Assembly (NCBI RefSeq): GCF_024508335.1
Contig: NZ_CP101988.1
Coordinates: 3,410,001-3,474,000 of the forward strand
DNA from: Cellulomonas chengniuliangii
GTDB lineage: Bacteria > Actinomycetota > Actinomycetes > Actinomycetales > Cellulomonadaceae
Direction of reading: 5' to 3'
Length of the DNA stretch: 64,000 bases
This document shows positions 10,726 to 19,339 of this stretch, one piece after another. Within the stretch, counting starts at the first letter, position 1. Every line of letters starts with the position of its first letter. The notes beneath the pieces were generated by a model. The model did not search any database, was not told where the DNA came from, and saw only the letters and a list, made by a program, of their open reading frames with translations. The position numbers were made by a program, and so were the translations under genes.

Positions 10726-11024
10726 GACGGCCCTCCCAGCAGCTGCGCGAGCGAGCGACGGTAGCGCTCGAAGGCGAGCCGGCCGGTGGTGGTCAGCTCG
10801 AGGTAGGTCACGGGCGTGCGGCCCTTGTGGGTCTTGGTGACGGCTACGTACTCAGCCTCCTCGAGCTTGCGCGCGTGCGTCGAGAGGTTGCCGGCGGTCA
10901 TGTCGAGCAGCTCCTGCAGCCGGGTGAAGGCGATGCGGTCCCCGGCGGGGAGCGCGGCCAGGGTGGCGACGACGCGGAGGCGGGCCTGTGCGTGGATGAC
11001 GGGGTCGAGCTCGACGTCGGTCAT
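10722..11024 (-). CDS. Winged-helix transcriptional regulator (MarR/ArsR-like, single domain)
   Basis: 100 aa. The helix-turn-helix is FTRLQELLDMTAGNLSTHARKLEEAEYVAV followed by the wing KTHKGRTPVTYLELT. This matches the small regulators (HTH_34-like) that sit in ABC-2 or membrane-protein operons. It is coupled by 4-nt overlaps to the membrane protein before it and the ATPase after it. The perfect palindrome at 11725-11738 upstream of the operon is its likely operator. Confidence 0.88.
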
Positions 11025-11695
11025 GCCGTGCGGGCCGCCGATCCGGCCATTCGGCCCCGGCGGGCCTGCCGCCGCGCGTGCTCGATCCCGGCGCCCACGA
11101 GGAAGCCTCCGCCGCCCGCGAGCGCCATGACCAGGAACGTGAGGGGCAGGCCCACCGAGCTGGCGACCGCGGCGACGACGAGGATCCACACGCCGAGCCA
11201 GAAGAGGGCGGGCTCCTGGTCCATGGCGCCGCCCGCCATGTAGAGCAGGCCCACGATCAGGCACGCGAGGCCGTTGGACGCGAGCGCGACGAGCTCGTGG
11301 GAGGCGCCGGCGTTGACGAAGGCCCCGATGAGCGCGCCCTGGAGCAGGAAGCCGAGCCCCCAGGCCCAGCCGTACATGGCCCCGGCGGTGACGCTGGGGC
11401 CATGCATCCCGGCGGCGCGGCGCACCGAGTGCACGATGGTGAAGACGACCGCGGAGCTGATGCACAGCCCGAAGACGATGAACGCGCCGCTCGGCGGGCG
11501 GTACACATCGAGGTCCTTGACGGCGAGCCACAGCGCTCCGTAGCCGATCAGCCAGGCGGCGCCCCAGACGAGGAAGAGCAGCCGGCCGTCCGGGGTGGCC
11601 CCGGCGCGGACCCGCTCCTGCTGCGAGGCGATGATGGCCAGTCCGTCGGCCGGCGCGGGGGGCGCGTCCTCGATGTCGTGCGCGTGCTGCTGCAT
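11021..11695 (-). CDS. Multi-pass membrane protein of the ABC operon
   Basis: 224 aa with about six predicted membrane segments (LFLVWGAAWLIGYGALWLAV, FIVFGLCISSAVVFTIVHSV, MYGWAWGLGFLLQGALIGAFV and others) after a polar N-terminus. No enzymatic motif seen. First gene of the operon, coupled by ATGA to the regulator, which suggests it is the regulated partner or sensor. Start at 11695 (MQQHAH) excludes an in-frame extension that would cover the operator. Confidence 0.8.
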   Translation of the reverse strand: MQQHAHDIEDAPPAPADGLAIIASQQERVRAGATPDGRLLFLVWGAAWLIGYGALWLAVKDLDVYRPPSGAFIVFGLCISSAVVFTIVHSVRRAAGMHGPSVTAGAMYGWAWGLGFLLQGALIGAFVNAGASHELVALASNGLACLIVGLLYMAGGAMDQEPALFWLGVWILVVAAVASSVGLPLTFLVMALAGGGGFLVGAGIEHARRQARRGRMAGSAARTA

Positions 11696-11724
11696 GGCGG
11701 GCCTCTTCTCGTGGGCTTTGTATC

Positions 11725-11738
11725 GCAAAGTACTTTGC
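11725..11738. promoter_or_regulatory. Palindromic operator upstream of the ABC operon
   Basis: GCAAAGTACTTTGC is a perfect 14-bp palindrome 30 nt before the first start codon, followed downstream by a second half-site-like ATACAAAG. AAAGTACTTT sites of this kind fit small winged-helix regulators, so autoregulation by the 10722-11024 protein is the simplest reading. Confidence 0.7.
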
Positions 11739-11801
11739 CTTGCCCCATGGCGCAACCGTCGCCATCCCTCGCACCTCCGAGCCGACCCACCGGCGCCCGT
11801 C

Positions 11802-11807
11802 TACCCT
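11802..11807 (+). promoter_or_regulatory. Putative -10 box, leaderless mRNA for CPBP gene
   Basis: TACCCT lies 7 nt before the GTG at 11815, the spacing seen for leaderless actinobacterial transcripts. It supports that start over the ATG 75 nt upstream. Confidence 0.5.
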
Positions 11808-11814
11808 CGGGGAG

Positions 11815-12609
11815 GTGAGCACCCCCGGGACAACGCCCGCCCCCGGCCTGGCAGCCATGCGGCGCCGGGTCACCGCCGAGGTCTGGATCGTCCTCGGCCT
11901 CTCGCTCGGCCAGTCCGCCGTGTACGCCCTGGTCAACATCGTCGCCCGCCTCACCGCCGACGCGCCGCTGTCCAGCCAGTCCACGACCCTCAACCCGAGC
12001 CGCTCGCCACGGCCCTACCTGGACCTCACCTACCAGCTGCTCAACATCGGGTTCGCGCTGCTGCCGGTCGCCCTCGCGCTCTACCTGCTGTCCGCCAACG
12101 GGCGCAGCGCGGTGCGCCGCATCGGCCTCGACCTCGTGCGCCCGTGGCGCGATCTCGCCACCGGGGTCGGGCTCGCCGCGCTCATCGGGATTCCCGGGCT
12201 GGGGCTGTACGTGCTGGGGCGAGCCATCGGCATCACCGTGGAGGTGCAGGCCTCGGCGCTGAACGCCGCATGGTGGACGATCCCCGTCCTCATCCTCTCC
12301 GCGCTGCAGAACGCGCTCCTCGAAGAGGTGATCGCGGTCGGCTATCTCACGGAGCGGCTGCGCGACCTGCGCTGGGGCGCCCTGCCGATCGTCACCGCGA
12401 GCGCCCTGCTGCGCGGCTCCTACCACCTCTACCAAGGCATCGGGCCGTTCGTCGGCAACGTGGTGATGGGCGTCGTCTTCGCCGAGTACTACCGCCGACG
12501 GCGCCGGGTGATGCCGCTGGTGGTGGCGCACACGCTGCTCGACATCGTCGCGTTCGTCGGGTACGCACTGCTGCCCGTCGAGGTCCGCGAGGCGCTCGGC
12601 ATCCGGTGA
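11815..12609 (+). CDS. CPBP family intramembrane glutamic protease
   Basis: 264 aa with about eight hydrophobic segments. The Abi/CPBP motifs are present: EEVIAVGYLTERL (motif 1, tandem glutamates), SYHLYQGIGPFVGNVVMGVVF (motif 2 region, with His) and VAHTLLDIVAFVGY (motif 3 His and Asp). Family members act as type II CAAX-like endopeptidases in prenyl-protein processing, bacteriocin immunity or signalling. Starts at GTG 11815 because of the -10 box spaced for a leaderless mRNA; an in-frame ATG exists at 11740. Confidence 0.85.
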   Translation: MSTPGTTPAPGLAAMRRRVTAEVWIVLGLSLGQSAVYALVNIVARLTADAPLSSQSTTLNPSRSPRPYLDLTYQLLNIGFALLPVALALYLLSANGRSAVRRIGLDLVRPWRDLATGVGLAALIGIPGLGLYVLGRAIGITVEVQASALNAAWWTIPVLILSALQNALLEEVIAVGYLTERLRDLRWGALPIVTASALLRGSYHLYQGIGPFVGNVVMGVVFAEYYRRRRRVMPLVVAHTLLDIVAFVGYALLPVEVREALGIR

Positions 12610-12714
12610 CACGGCGCCCGGAGACGGGGGTTACGCGAAGAACCTCGCGGTTCGCTGTCGGCTGATGAGCGGATGGCGACGGGTGTTCTCCAGGCTGGCC
12701 GGGGATCTGATCCC

Positions 12715-12720
12715 TAGACT
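12715..12720 (+). promoter_or_regulatory. Putative -10 box (TAGACT), leaderless mRNA
   Basis: TAGACT then 7 nt then ATG at 12728. This decides the start of the flippase-like gene, which otherwise could be read from 12665. Confidence 0.55.
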
Positions 12721-12727
12721 CGCCGGT

Positions 12728-15247
12728 ATGCCTGACACGCCGAGCGGAGCCCTCGGCGTCAGCCATACCCCGGAGGCGGAGGACGAGCAGGCGCAGTCCC
12801 GGCCGTCCGAGCAGCAGACCGAGGTCATCGACGGCGTCGAGATCTCCGACACCCCCACCGTGCGGGTGCACCACCCGGGCGACCTCGTCGGGGTGGTCAC
12901 GTCCGCCCTGGGCGCCGTGCTGCTCATGGTGCTGGCCACGTACGCGCAGAACACCACGACGGGTGTCGCCGAGGACGTGCAGGGCTTCGCCTCCGTGCTG
13001 CGCAGCATCCTCATCGTCCCCGTGGCCGTGCTCGAGGGGATCGTCACCCTCGTCGTCCCGGTCGCGGTGCTCACCGAGCTCGCGGTGCGGCGGCTCGGGC
13101 GCCAGGTGCTCGAGGCGCTGGGCGCGGGGATCGCCGCGCTGCTGCTGTGCTCCGCCATGGAATGGGCGCTCACCACGTTCGGCACCTCCGACCTCGTCGA
13201 CGGGCTCTCCGTGCGGGTGGGCGGCGACTGGACGCTGACCGTGCCGGGCTACGTCGCGCTGCTGGCAGGGCTGCTCACCACCGCGGGGCCGCGCGGACGG
13301 CGCAAGACCATCCGCTGGTCCTGGAACCTGCTGTGGGTGGCCATCGGCGTCGTCGTCATCACCGGCCAGGTGTCGCTGCCCGGGGTGATGATCGCGCTGC
13401 TGGTGGGGCGCGTCGCCGGACTGGGCATGCGCTACCTCGCCGGCGTGCAGTCCGAGCGGGCCTACGGCGCCGGGCTCATCGCCGGCATCCGACGCGTCGG
13501 GTTCGACCCCGAGCGGGTGATCCGGGTCCCCGAGCCCGAGCCGGGCGAGGAGCGGCAGCGCATCGCCGCCGACGCCTACACCCGCAACGCAGAGCACCGG
13601 CTCTACTCGCTCACCACCACCGACGGCAGGCTGCTGGACGTGCTCGCCTTCGACGGCGACCGACAGGTCGTCGGCAGCCTCTCGCGGCTGTGGCGCTCGC
13701 TGCGCCTGCGCGGGATCGACGGCCGCTCCGTGGTGTCCATGCGCCAGGCCGCCGAGCGGTCCGCGCTGCTCTCGTACGCCGCGCGCTCGGCCGGGGTCCG
13801 GACCCCCCAGCTGCTCCGCATCGCCGAGGCGCAGGACTCGATGCTGCTGATCCAGGAGCACCTCCCCTCGGCGGCGCCGCTCGCGGACCTCAAGCCCGAC
13901 GAGATCACCGACGAGGTGCTCGAGGCGATCTGGTCGCAGCTGCGGGCCGCGCACGCCGCCGGCCTGGCGCACCGCGCGCTGACGAGCGACTCGATCCTGG
14001 TCGACAGCCTGCTGGGCCAGCCCGTCGTGTGGCTGGTGGGCTGGGAGACCGGGGACGTCGCCTCGTCCGAGCTGGCCCGCCGGATGGACGTCACCCAGGT
14101 GATCGCGCTGCTCGCGCTCCGGGTCGGCGCCTCCCGGGCGGTGCAGTCCGCCGTGGCGGTCCTGCCCGACGCGGAGATCGCCGCCGTGGGCCCGCTGCTG
14201 CAGACCATCGCGCTGCCACGCCAGACCCGCGAGGAGATGCGGCAGCACAAGGACGTCATGGCCGAGTTGCGCTCGGCGCTGGTCAAGCGCCTGCCCGAGG
14301 CGGACGTCGAGCCCACCCAACTCGTCCGGTTCGGCGCCCGGACGCTGCTCACGATCGTCCTGACGGTCGTGGCCGCGGTGATCGTCCTCACCACCGTCAA
14401 CGTCAAGGAGATCAGCGACGCCGTCGCCCAGAGCGACTGGCGCTGGAGCATCGTCGCGTTCGGGCTCGGGCTGTTCACCCACTTCGCGGCGGCCCTGGTG
14501 TTCGTGGCGTTCTCGCCCGTGCGGCTGTCCATCTGGAAGGCCACGCTCACGCAGACCTCCGCCGCGTTCGTCGCGGTCGCGGCCCCGGCGGGGATCGGCC
14601 CAGCGGCGCTCAACCTGCGGATGCTCACCAAGCGCGGGGTGTCGACCACGCTCGCCGCCGCGACGGTGGCCCTCGTCCAGGTCTCGCAGTTCGTGGTGAC
14701 CATCGTGCTGCTGCTGGTGCTGTCGGTCGCCTCGGGCACCAACCAGGCCGAGCGGTTCAAGGTGCCCCCGCTGGCGCCCGTCATCGGCGCCGTCATCGTG
14801 GTGCTGGTGGCGGCGCTGCTGCTGGTGCCGAGCATTCGGCAGTGGGCGATGAGCAAGGTCGTGCCCACGCTGCAGCAGACCTGGCCCCGCCTCATCGAGG
14901 TGGTCGGCCAGCCCCGGCGCCTTGCCCTGGCCTTCGCCGGCAACGTGGGCATGACGCTCGGCTACGTGTTCGCCTTCGAGGCCTGCCTCGCGGCCTTCGG
15001 CGAGCAGCTCACCCTCATCCAGGTCGCGCTGATCTACCTGGCCGGGAACACGGCCGGCGCCGTCGTCCCGGTGCCCGGCGGCATCGGCACCATCGAGGTG
15101 AGCATGATCGCGCTGCTCGCCGGGTCAGGTGTCAACGCCGGTGTGGCGACCTCGGTGGTGCTCTTGTTCCGGGCGCTCACGTACTGGCTGCGGATCCCGA
15201 TCGGCTGGGTCGCGATGCGGTACATGCAGCGCAAGGGCGAGCTCTAG
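12728..15247 (+). CDS. YbhN/LPG-synthase-type flippase with N-terminal membrane block and kinase-like domain
   Basis: 839 aa integral membrane protein. In order: a Glu/Gln-rich cytoplasmic N-terminus, about six membrane segments (residues ~55-250), a soluble part (~260-530), and a C-terminal block of about eight membrane segments. The soluble part resembles a degenerate kinase/APH fold: LLIQEHLPSAAPLADL, then HAAGLAHRALTSDSILVD in place of HRDxxxxN. The C-terminal block contains VPVPGGIGTIEVSMIALL, the hallmark of the UPF0104/AglD2 flippase-like family. Expected role is lipid-linked intermediate or lysyl-lipid translocation; substrate is unknown. Monocistronic. Confidence 0.85.
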   Translation: MPDTPSGALGVSHTPEAEDEQAQSRPSEQQTEVIDGVEISDTPTVRVHHPGDLVGVVTSALGAVLLMVLATYAQNTTTGVAEDVQGFASVLRSILIVPVAVLEGIVTLVVPVAVLTELAVRRLGRQVLEALGAGIAALLLCSAMEWALTTFGTSDLVDGLSVRVGGDWTLTVPGYVALLAGLLTTAGPRGRRKTIRWSWNLLWVAIGVVVITGQVSLPGVMIALLVGRVAGLGMRYLAGVQSERAYGAGLIAGIRRVGFDPERVIRVPEPEPGEERQRIAADAYTRNAEHRLYSLTTTDGRLLDVLAFDGDRQVVGSLSRLWRSLRLRGIDGRSVVSMRQAAERSALLSYAARSAGVRTPQLLRIAEAQDSMLLIQEHLPSAAPLADLKPDEITDEVLEAIWSQLRAAHAAGLAHRALTSDSILVDSLLGQPVVWLVGWETGDVASSELARRMDVTQVIALLALRVGASRAVQSAVAVLPDAEIAAVGPLLQTIALPRQTREEMRQHKDVMAELRSALVKRLPEADVEPTQLVRFGARTLLTIVLTVVAAVIVLTTVNVKEISDAVAQSDWRWSIVAFGLGLFTHFAAALVFVAFSPVRLSIWKATLTQTSAAFVAVAAPAGIGPAALNLRMLTKRGVSTTLAAATVALVQVSQFVVTIVLLLVLSVASGTNQAERFKVPPLAPVIGAVIVVLVAALLLVPSIRQWAMSKVVPTLQQTWPRLIEVVGQPRRLALAFAGNVGMTLGYVFAFEACLAAFGEQLTLIQVALIYLAGNTAGAVVPVPGGIGTIEVSMIALLAGSGVNAGVATSVVLLFRALTYWLRIPIGWVAMRYMQRKGEL

Positions 15248-15252
15248 CCGCG

Positions 15253-15272
15253 CGCCCGCCCCGGATCGGGCG
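15253..15272. terminator. Short hairpin between convergent genes
   Basis: CGCCCG (15253-15258) pairs with CGGGCG (15267-15272) over an 8-nt loop, in the 36-nt gap between the convergent flippase and SHOCT genes. No U tract. Confidence 0.4.
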
Positions 15273-15283
15273 AGGCCTCTGGA

Positions 15284-15667
15284 TCAGGCGAGCGCTTTGG
15301 CCTTGAGCTGGGTGAACTCCGCGTCGTCGATCACCCCGGCGTCGTAGAGCTCCTTGGCATGCTGGATCTCCTGGGCGGGAGACCTGCCCGCGACCTGCCG
15401 GATGTACTGGTCCGTCTCAGCCTGAACGTGCTGGGCGGCCTCGGCCTGCCGATGGGCCATGCCCGTGCCGCGGAAGATGATGTACAGCAGCGCGGTCAGG
15501 AACGGGAAGACCACCAGCCCGATGATCCACAGCGCCTTCCACCAGCCGCTCAGCCCTCGGTCGCGGAAGATGTCCGCGAGGATCTGGAACAAGATCATGA
15601 GGTAGACCACGAACAAGAAGGCCCAGATCGCGATCCACAAGAAGTCCCACACGCTGTCCCACTCCAT
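15284..15667 (-). CDS. PLDc_N/SHOCT small membrane protein
   Basis: 127 aa. Two membrane helices (VWDFLWIAIWAFLFVVYLMI and ALWIIGLVVFPFLTALLYII) surround the RDRGLSGWWKALW loop typical of PLDc_N proteins. A SHOCT-type C-terminus follows (EIQHAKELYDAGVIDDAEF). Such proteins are common in actinobacteria and thought to be envelope-stress or assembly factors, with no proven function. ATG at 15667. Confidence 0.85.
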   Translation of the reverse strand: MEWDSVWDFLWIAIWAFLFVVYLMILFQILADIFRDRGLSGWWKALWIIGLVVFPFLTALLYIIFRGTGMAHRQAEAAQHVQAETDQYIRQVAGRSPAQEIQHAKELYDAGVIDDAEFTQLKAKALA

Positions 15668-15746
15668 GACGCCCCCCGACGCTCCCGCTGAGCCAGCCGC
15701 AGGAGTCGGTCACGCGGCCCCCCGGACGTGGTCTGACATCTCGATG

Positions 15747-16487
15747 CTAGGCGCGCGTTCCACGCACGTCCCCTCGAAGCGGGTCATCCTGGGCAGACCC
15801 GGGCGGAGGCGCAGATTCCGGGATTGAGGCCAGGCGCGGGGGCGCCAGCAGGGACCGCGTGGGCAGCACCCGGTCGAGGCCGATGATGATCGCCCCGAGC
15901 ACCCAGAACCCGACGCCGTACAGCGCGACGTTGACCAGCAGGCCTGCGTACCCGTGCACGGCCACGTCGACGAAGCCGTACGGGTACCCGAGCTCGGGGG
16001 CGACCGCGCCGCGCACGGTCGTGAACAGGCAGTACGCGAGCGGGTACGCGAGCCACGCGAGGGCCAGCCTCAGGCGCAGCCTGCGGTGGGGGTCGACGAG
16101 CACGAAGTCGGCGAGGGCCGCGATCGGGGTCACCACGTGCACCAGGTCGGAGTCCGTCAGGCCCAGAATGAGCTCGGGCTGCGGATCGCCCGGCTCGAGG
16201 ATGACGGCGTAGACGAGCCCGGCGATGAGGATGAACAGCGTCGCGGCGCCTTTGAGCCAGGCGGGCGGCCCGTCGAGCCTGCTGCTGGTGGCTGGGGGCG
16301 CGCCCCGGCGGGTGGCGGCGCGCAACGACCCGACACCGGCCCAGGCCATCACGACCACGAGCAGCAGGTTCGACTGGTTGGTGAAGTAGACGAGCCCGGG
16401 CAGGTCGTCGCCCAGCCAGATCTCGCGCACGCCGACGATCCCGATCGCGGCGACGAGCAGGCGGAACACGCCGACGATCAGGTGCAT
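15747..16487 (-). CDS. Pr6Pr family membrane protein
   Basis: 246 aa with about six membrane segments. YFTNQSNLLLVVVMAW near residue 35 and LVHVVTPIAALADFVLVDP near residue 125 are typical of the FAR-17a/AIG1-like Pr6Pr family, whose eukaryotic members hydrolyse fatty-acid esters of hydroxy fatty acids. Bacterial function is unproven. I use the ATG at 16487 with GGGAG seven bases upstream; a GTG lies one codon earlier. The c-di-GMP riboswitch ORF ends 132 nt upstream on the same strand, so read-through control is possible. Confidence 0.85.
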   Translation of the reverse strand: MHLIVGVFRLLVAAIGIVGVREIWLGDDLPGLVYFTNQSNLLLVVVMAWAGVGSLRAATRRGAPPATSSRLDGPPAWLKGAATLFILIAGLVYAVILEPGDPQPELILGLTDSDLVHVVTPIAALADFVLVDPHRRLRLRLALAWLAYPLAYCLFTTVRGAVAPELGYPYGFVDVAVHGYAGLLVNVALYGVGFWVLGAIIIGLDRVLPTRSLLAPPRLASIPESAPPPGSAQDDPLRGDVRGTRA

Positions 16488-16618
16488 CACGTCACTCCCG
16501 GGTGCTGGCCCTGCCGGGGCCGGACCTCGGCGGGCGGGCCGAGGCAGGCGCCAGTTTGCCAGGGGTGCGAGGAGCAGGCCAGGAGCCGCCTGCCGTCAGG
16601 CGGGTCCCGGCAGGTAGC

Positions 16619-16795
16619 TCAGGGGAGCCCGACGTAGTTGCGCTGAGTGGGGACGAAGTCGAGCTGCGCTGCGCCGGCGGAGGCGATCCGCGCCCACGCC
16701 TGGAGCCGTCCGGCGCCCGGGCCGGCCTGCTGCTCGATGCGGGTGAGCTCAGCCTCGGCCGAGTCGTAGGGGCCGAGGGGTCCGCGCTGGTCCAT
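16619..16795 (-). CDS. Small ORF under a c-di-GMP riboswitch, function unknown
   Basis: 58 aa, charged and soluble, with no signal peptide. It begins MDQRGPLGPYDSAEAELTRI and ends LDFVPTQRNYVGLP. It is not recognised. The reason to call it real is position: it begins about 14 nt after the 3' end of a c-di-GMP-I aptamer, with an AGGA ribosome site between. It could also be a leader ORF, with the Pr6Pr gene 132 nt downstream as the main target. Confidence 0.55.
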   Translation of the reverse strand: MDQRGPLGPYDSAEAELTRIEQQAGPGAGRLQAWARIASAGAAQLDFVPTQRNYVGLP

Positions 16796-16810
16796 GTCCG
16801 TGTCCTGTCG

Positions 16811-16888
16811 TTCGGTAGCCCGGCTGACCGCATGGGTCCCGTGGCTTTGCGTCCCCTCCTTGCGGAGGGTTTGCCTGTTCGCTGACAG
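16811..16888 (-). promoter_or_regulatory. Cyclic-di-GMP-I (GEMM) riboswitch
   Basis: Read on the minus strand this region has the conserved parts of the c-di-GMP class I aptamer in order: AGGCAAACC, a GC hairpin (CCTCC-GCAA-GGAGG), GGACGCAAAGCCACGGG, a P3 stem (GGACCC...), then GTCAGCCGGGCTACCGAA. GGACGCAAAGCC is the nearly invariant core, the GCAA tetraloop is the P2 cap, and AGCCGGG is the 3' conserved strand. The domain ends just before the AGGA ribosome site of the small ORF, so control of translation start is the simplest mechanism. Confidence 0.88.
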
Positions 16889-16890
16889 GT

Positions 16891-17232
16891 GCGACATTAG
16901 ACGAGGGTGAGATCCCGCGGAAGCGTTTGCGTCGAACATCTCGTGAACAGACGTCCAAATCACCCAGTCAGACCAAACGGACAGAGGGGACGGGGCCACC
17001 TCCGTGTGAGCGCGCGGTGGCGCACGGGCGCCACCAGGGCCATACTGTTGTGACGCAGATCACACCAATGCGTGGTGGATGGCGTCATCCACCGACATCT
17101 CACGAGACGGGGCGCTCCCTCGCAGGAGCCCCGCCGCGCTGGACGTGCCGCGGGCGACACGCAGGGGGGGTCGTCCGCACACCGGCGCAGCCGCGTCACG
17201 CGGGGGGCAGACGTGGCGGCGCCACAGCGCGG
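16891..17232. other. Non-coding upstream region of the riboswitch transcript
   Basis: No convincing gene on either strand. It should contain the promoter of the minus-strand riboswitch RNA, with the CRP-like site at 17049-17064 inside it. Confidence 0.6.
17049..17064. promoter_or_regulatory. CRP/GlxR-type cAMP receptor protein site
   Basis: TGTGACGCAGATCACA matches the CRP consensus TGTGA-N6-TCACA perfectly. It lies about 160 nt upstream of the aptamer on the minus strand. A cAMP-regulated promoter feeding a c-di-GMP riboswitch is the likely arrangement. Confidence 0.65.
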
Positions 17233-17269
17233 GGCTTCTGACCGAGCCCCCCACGGCCGGTCAGAAGCC
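17233..17269 (-). terminator. Hairpin after the penicillin-binding protein gene
   Basis: GGCTTCTGACC (17233-17243) pairs perfectly with GGTCAGAAGCC (17259-17269) around a 15-nt loop. It begins 45 nt downstream of the PBP stop on the minus strand. No U tract. Confidence 0.65.
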
Positions 17270-17314
17270 AACCCCCGGGTCAGCCGCGATGGGGCGGGCC
17301 CCCGGGGACCTCAC

Positions 17315-19222
17315 TCAGCCAGCGGCGGCGCGCAGGAACGACTCGAGCAGCGGGCCCGAGGTCGTCGACCCGAAGTCGCCCTCCTCCACGAAGACCGCCA
17401 CCGCCAGGTCCCCGTGCACCGCGATCATCCAGGTGTGGTTGCGCAACGCGTCCTGCGCGCCGAACTGCGCCGTCCCGCTCTTGGCCAGCACCGGCTCCCC
17501 GGGCACGTCCTGCAAGAACGTCCCGCCGCCCTCGGTGACGAAGGCCCGCATCATGCCCCGCAACGCCTCGGCCTCGGCCGCCGTGAGGGGAGCCGCCGCC
17601 GGAGCCTCGGCCGCCTCGGCAGAGGCCACGAGCCGCGGCACGACCCGCTCGCCCTGGGCCACCGACGCGGCGACGACGGCCATCGCCAGTGGCGACGCCT
17701 GGACCTTGCCCTGGCCGATCATCGAGGCCGCGTGGTCCGTGCCCTCCGCGCTGCTCGGCACCGATCCCAGGTACGCGGGGAAACCGACCGCGACCTCCTG
17801 GCCCAGGCCCAGGCTGGCCGCCGCGTCCGCGAGAGCCTGCTGGGACGCGGACTCCCGCGCCCCGATGAACGCGGTGTTGCACGACTGGGCCAGCGCCACG
17901 CGCAGCGGGATCTCGCCCAGCGCGCTCGCCGGGTAGCCCGGGTAGTTGGCGAACGACCGGCCGTCCACGGTGACCGTCGCCGGGCAGCTCAACGGGCTGT
18001 CCGGCGTCAGGCCGGAGCGCAGCAGCGCGAGCGAGCTCACCACCTTGAACGTGGATCCGGGCGCGTACGTGCCGACTGTCGCCGTCGACAGCCCGCCGCC
18101 GCCCGGGCCGCTCGCGGCGGCGAGCACCTCACCGGTCGAGGGGCGCAGCGCCACGATCGCGCTGGCGGGCGCCACCGGGGCGAGGACCTCCTCAGCGGAG
18201 CGCTGCAGCTCCACGTCGAGGGTCAGGGCCAACGGCTCGCCCTCCGCCGGGTCGAGGTGGAACAGCACCCGGGTGGCGGGTCCGGCGGCCGCGGTGATGG
18301 TCAGCCCGGGGTTGCCGCGCAGCTGCTCGTCGTACTGCTTCTGCAGGCCGCTGAGCCCGGTCAGGTCGCCCGCGGCGATCGCCCCCTCGGAGGCCTCGAC
18401 GATCTCCGCGGTCGCGGGCCCGACGGCGCCCAGGATGGGCCGCGCGAAGGTGCGGGTCGGCGCCAGTGGGAGCTGGTCGGGGACGGCGTTGACGCCCGGC
18501 AGCGCGCTCAGCAGCGCCAGGTCGTACGCGGGGTCCCCCTGGCGCACGACGATGGCCTCGACGAAGGCCTTCTCCCCCGCGGCGGCGACCCGGCCGGCGT
18601 AGGCGTCGGCGTCCATCTCGAGGGCCGTCGCGAGACCGCGGGCCGCGGCGTCCTGGCCTGCGGCGTCGACGCGGGTCTTGTCGATGCCCAGGCGGGTCAC
18701 CGCGCGATCCTCCACGATCACGGCGCCACCGGCTCCCAGCACGTCGGCACGGGGCGCCCGGTCGCGCTGGACGGCCAGGGTCTCCTCGGCCGTGAGGTCC
18801 GGGGCGAGCACCGCGGGGGACCAGACCGGCTGCCACTGGCCGTCGACCCGGGTGAGGGCGGCCTCGGTGGTGTAGGTCCAGTCGACGTCGCCCGGGTCGA
18901 CGTCCCAGGTGTGGGCGAGCGTCGCGGTCGCCCGGTCCTCGTCCTGCTCGTCCACGGCCACCGACTCGACGGTCACCGCAGGAGTCCACTGCTCCAGGGC
19001 GGCGAAGGCCTCCTCCCGGAAGGCGGCGGCGGAGGCCGCGTCCGACTCGGGGAGGCCGGACCCAGCGAAGTCGCCCGAGGCCAGCGCGGCCGCGAGCGCG
19101 TCGGCGGCGCCCTCCGGGCCGGGTTGCGAGGACGTGCACCCCGCCAGCGCGCCCATCGCCAGGCTGAGGGCCAGCACGGCTCGCAGCCCTCCGCGACCAC
19201 CGGTGCCGAACGTGCAGGTCAT
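17315..19222 (-). CDS. Penicillin-binding transpeptidase lipoprotein with MecA_N-like domain
   Basis: 635 aa, exported. A lipobox (ALAGC, Cys29) follows a short signal peptide. Residues ~30-140 look like the NTF2-like MecA_N domain, followed by a dimerisation domain, then the transpeptidase. Catalytic motifs are intact: Ser390 in APGSTFK, Ser447-Cys-Asn449, and Lys581-Ser-Gly583 (KSGTA). It should cross-link peptidoglycan outside the membrane. The layout is that of PBP2a-like class B enzymes, which are often beta-lactam tolerant; this is inference. GGGGGAGAG ribosome site directly precedes the ATG. Confidence 0.93.
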   Translation of the reverse strand: MTCTFGTGGRGGLRAVLALSLAMGALAGCTSSQPGPEGAADALAAALASGDFAGSGLPESDAASAAAFREEAFAALEQWTPAVTVESVAVDEQDEDRATATLAHTWDVDPGDVDWTYTTEAALTRVDGQWQPVWSPAVLAPDLTAEETLAVQRDRAPRADVLGAGGAVIVEDRAVTRLGIDKTRVDAAGQDAAARGLATALEMDADAYAGRVAAAGEKAFVEAIVVRQGDPAYDLALLSALPGVNAVPDQLPLAPTRTFARPILGAVGPATAEIVEASEGAIAAGDLTGLSGLQKQYDEQLRGNPGLTITAAAGPATRVLFHLDPAEGEPLALTLDVELQRSAEEVLAPVAPASAIVALRPSTGEVLAAASGPGGGGLSTATVGTYAPGSTFKVVSSLALLRSGLTPDSPLSCPATVTVDGRSFANYPGYPASALGEIPLRVALAQSCNTAFIGARESASQQALADAAASLGLGQEVAVGFPAYLGSVPSSAEGTDHAASMIGQGKVQASPLAMAVVAASVAQGERVVPRLVASAEAAEAPAAAPLTAAEAEALRGMMRAFVTEGGGTFLQDVPGEPVLAKSGTAQFGAQDALRNHTWMIAVHGDLAVAVFVEEGDFGSTTSGPLLESFLRAAAG

Positions 19223-19339
19223 CTCTCCCCCAGCTGTCGTGCGATCGCCCGCTGTCCCGCGTCGCCGCGGCAGACGTGGCGCTCCGCGCCTCCGACATCC
19301 TGCCTGACTGGTCGCCTCCGCGGGCCGCCACGTGGTTTC

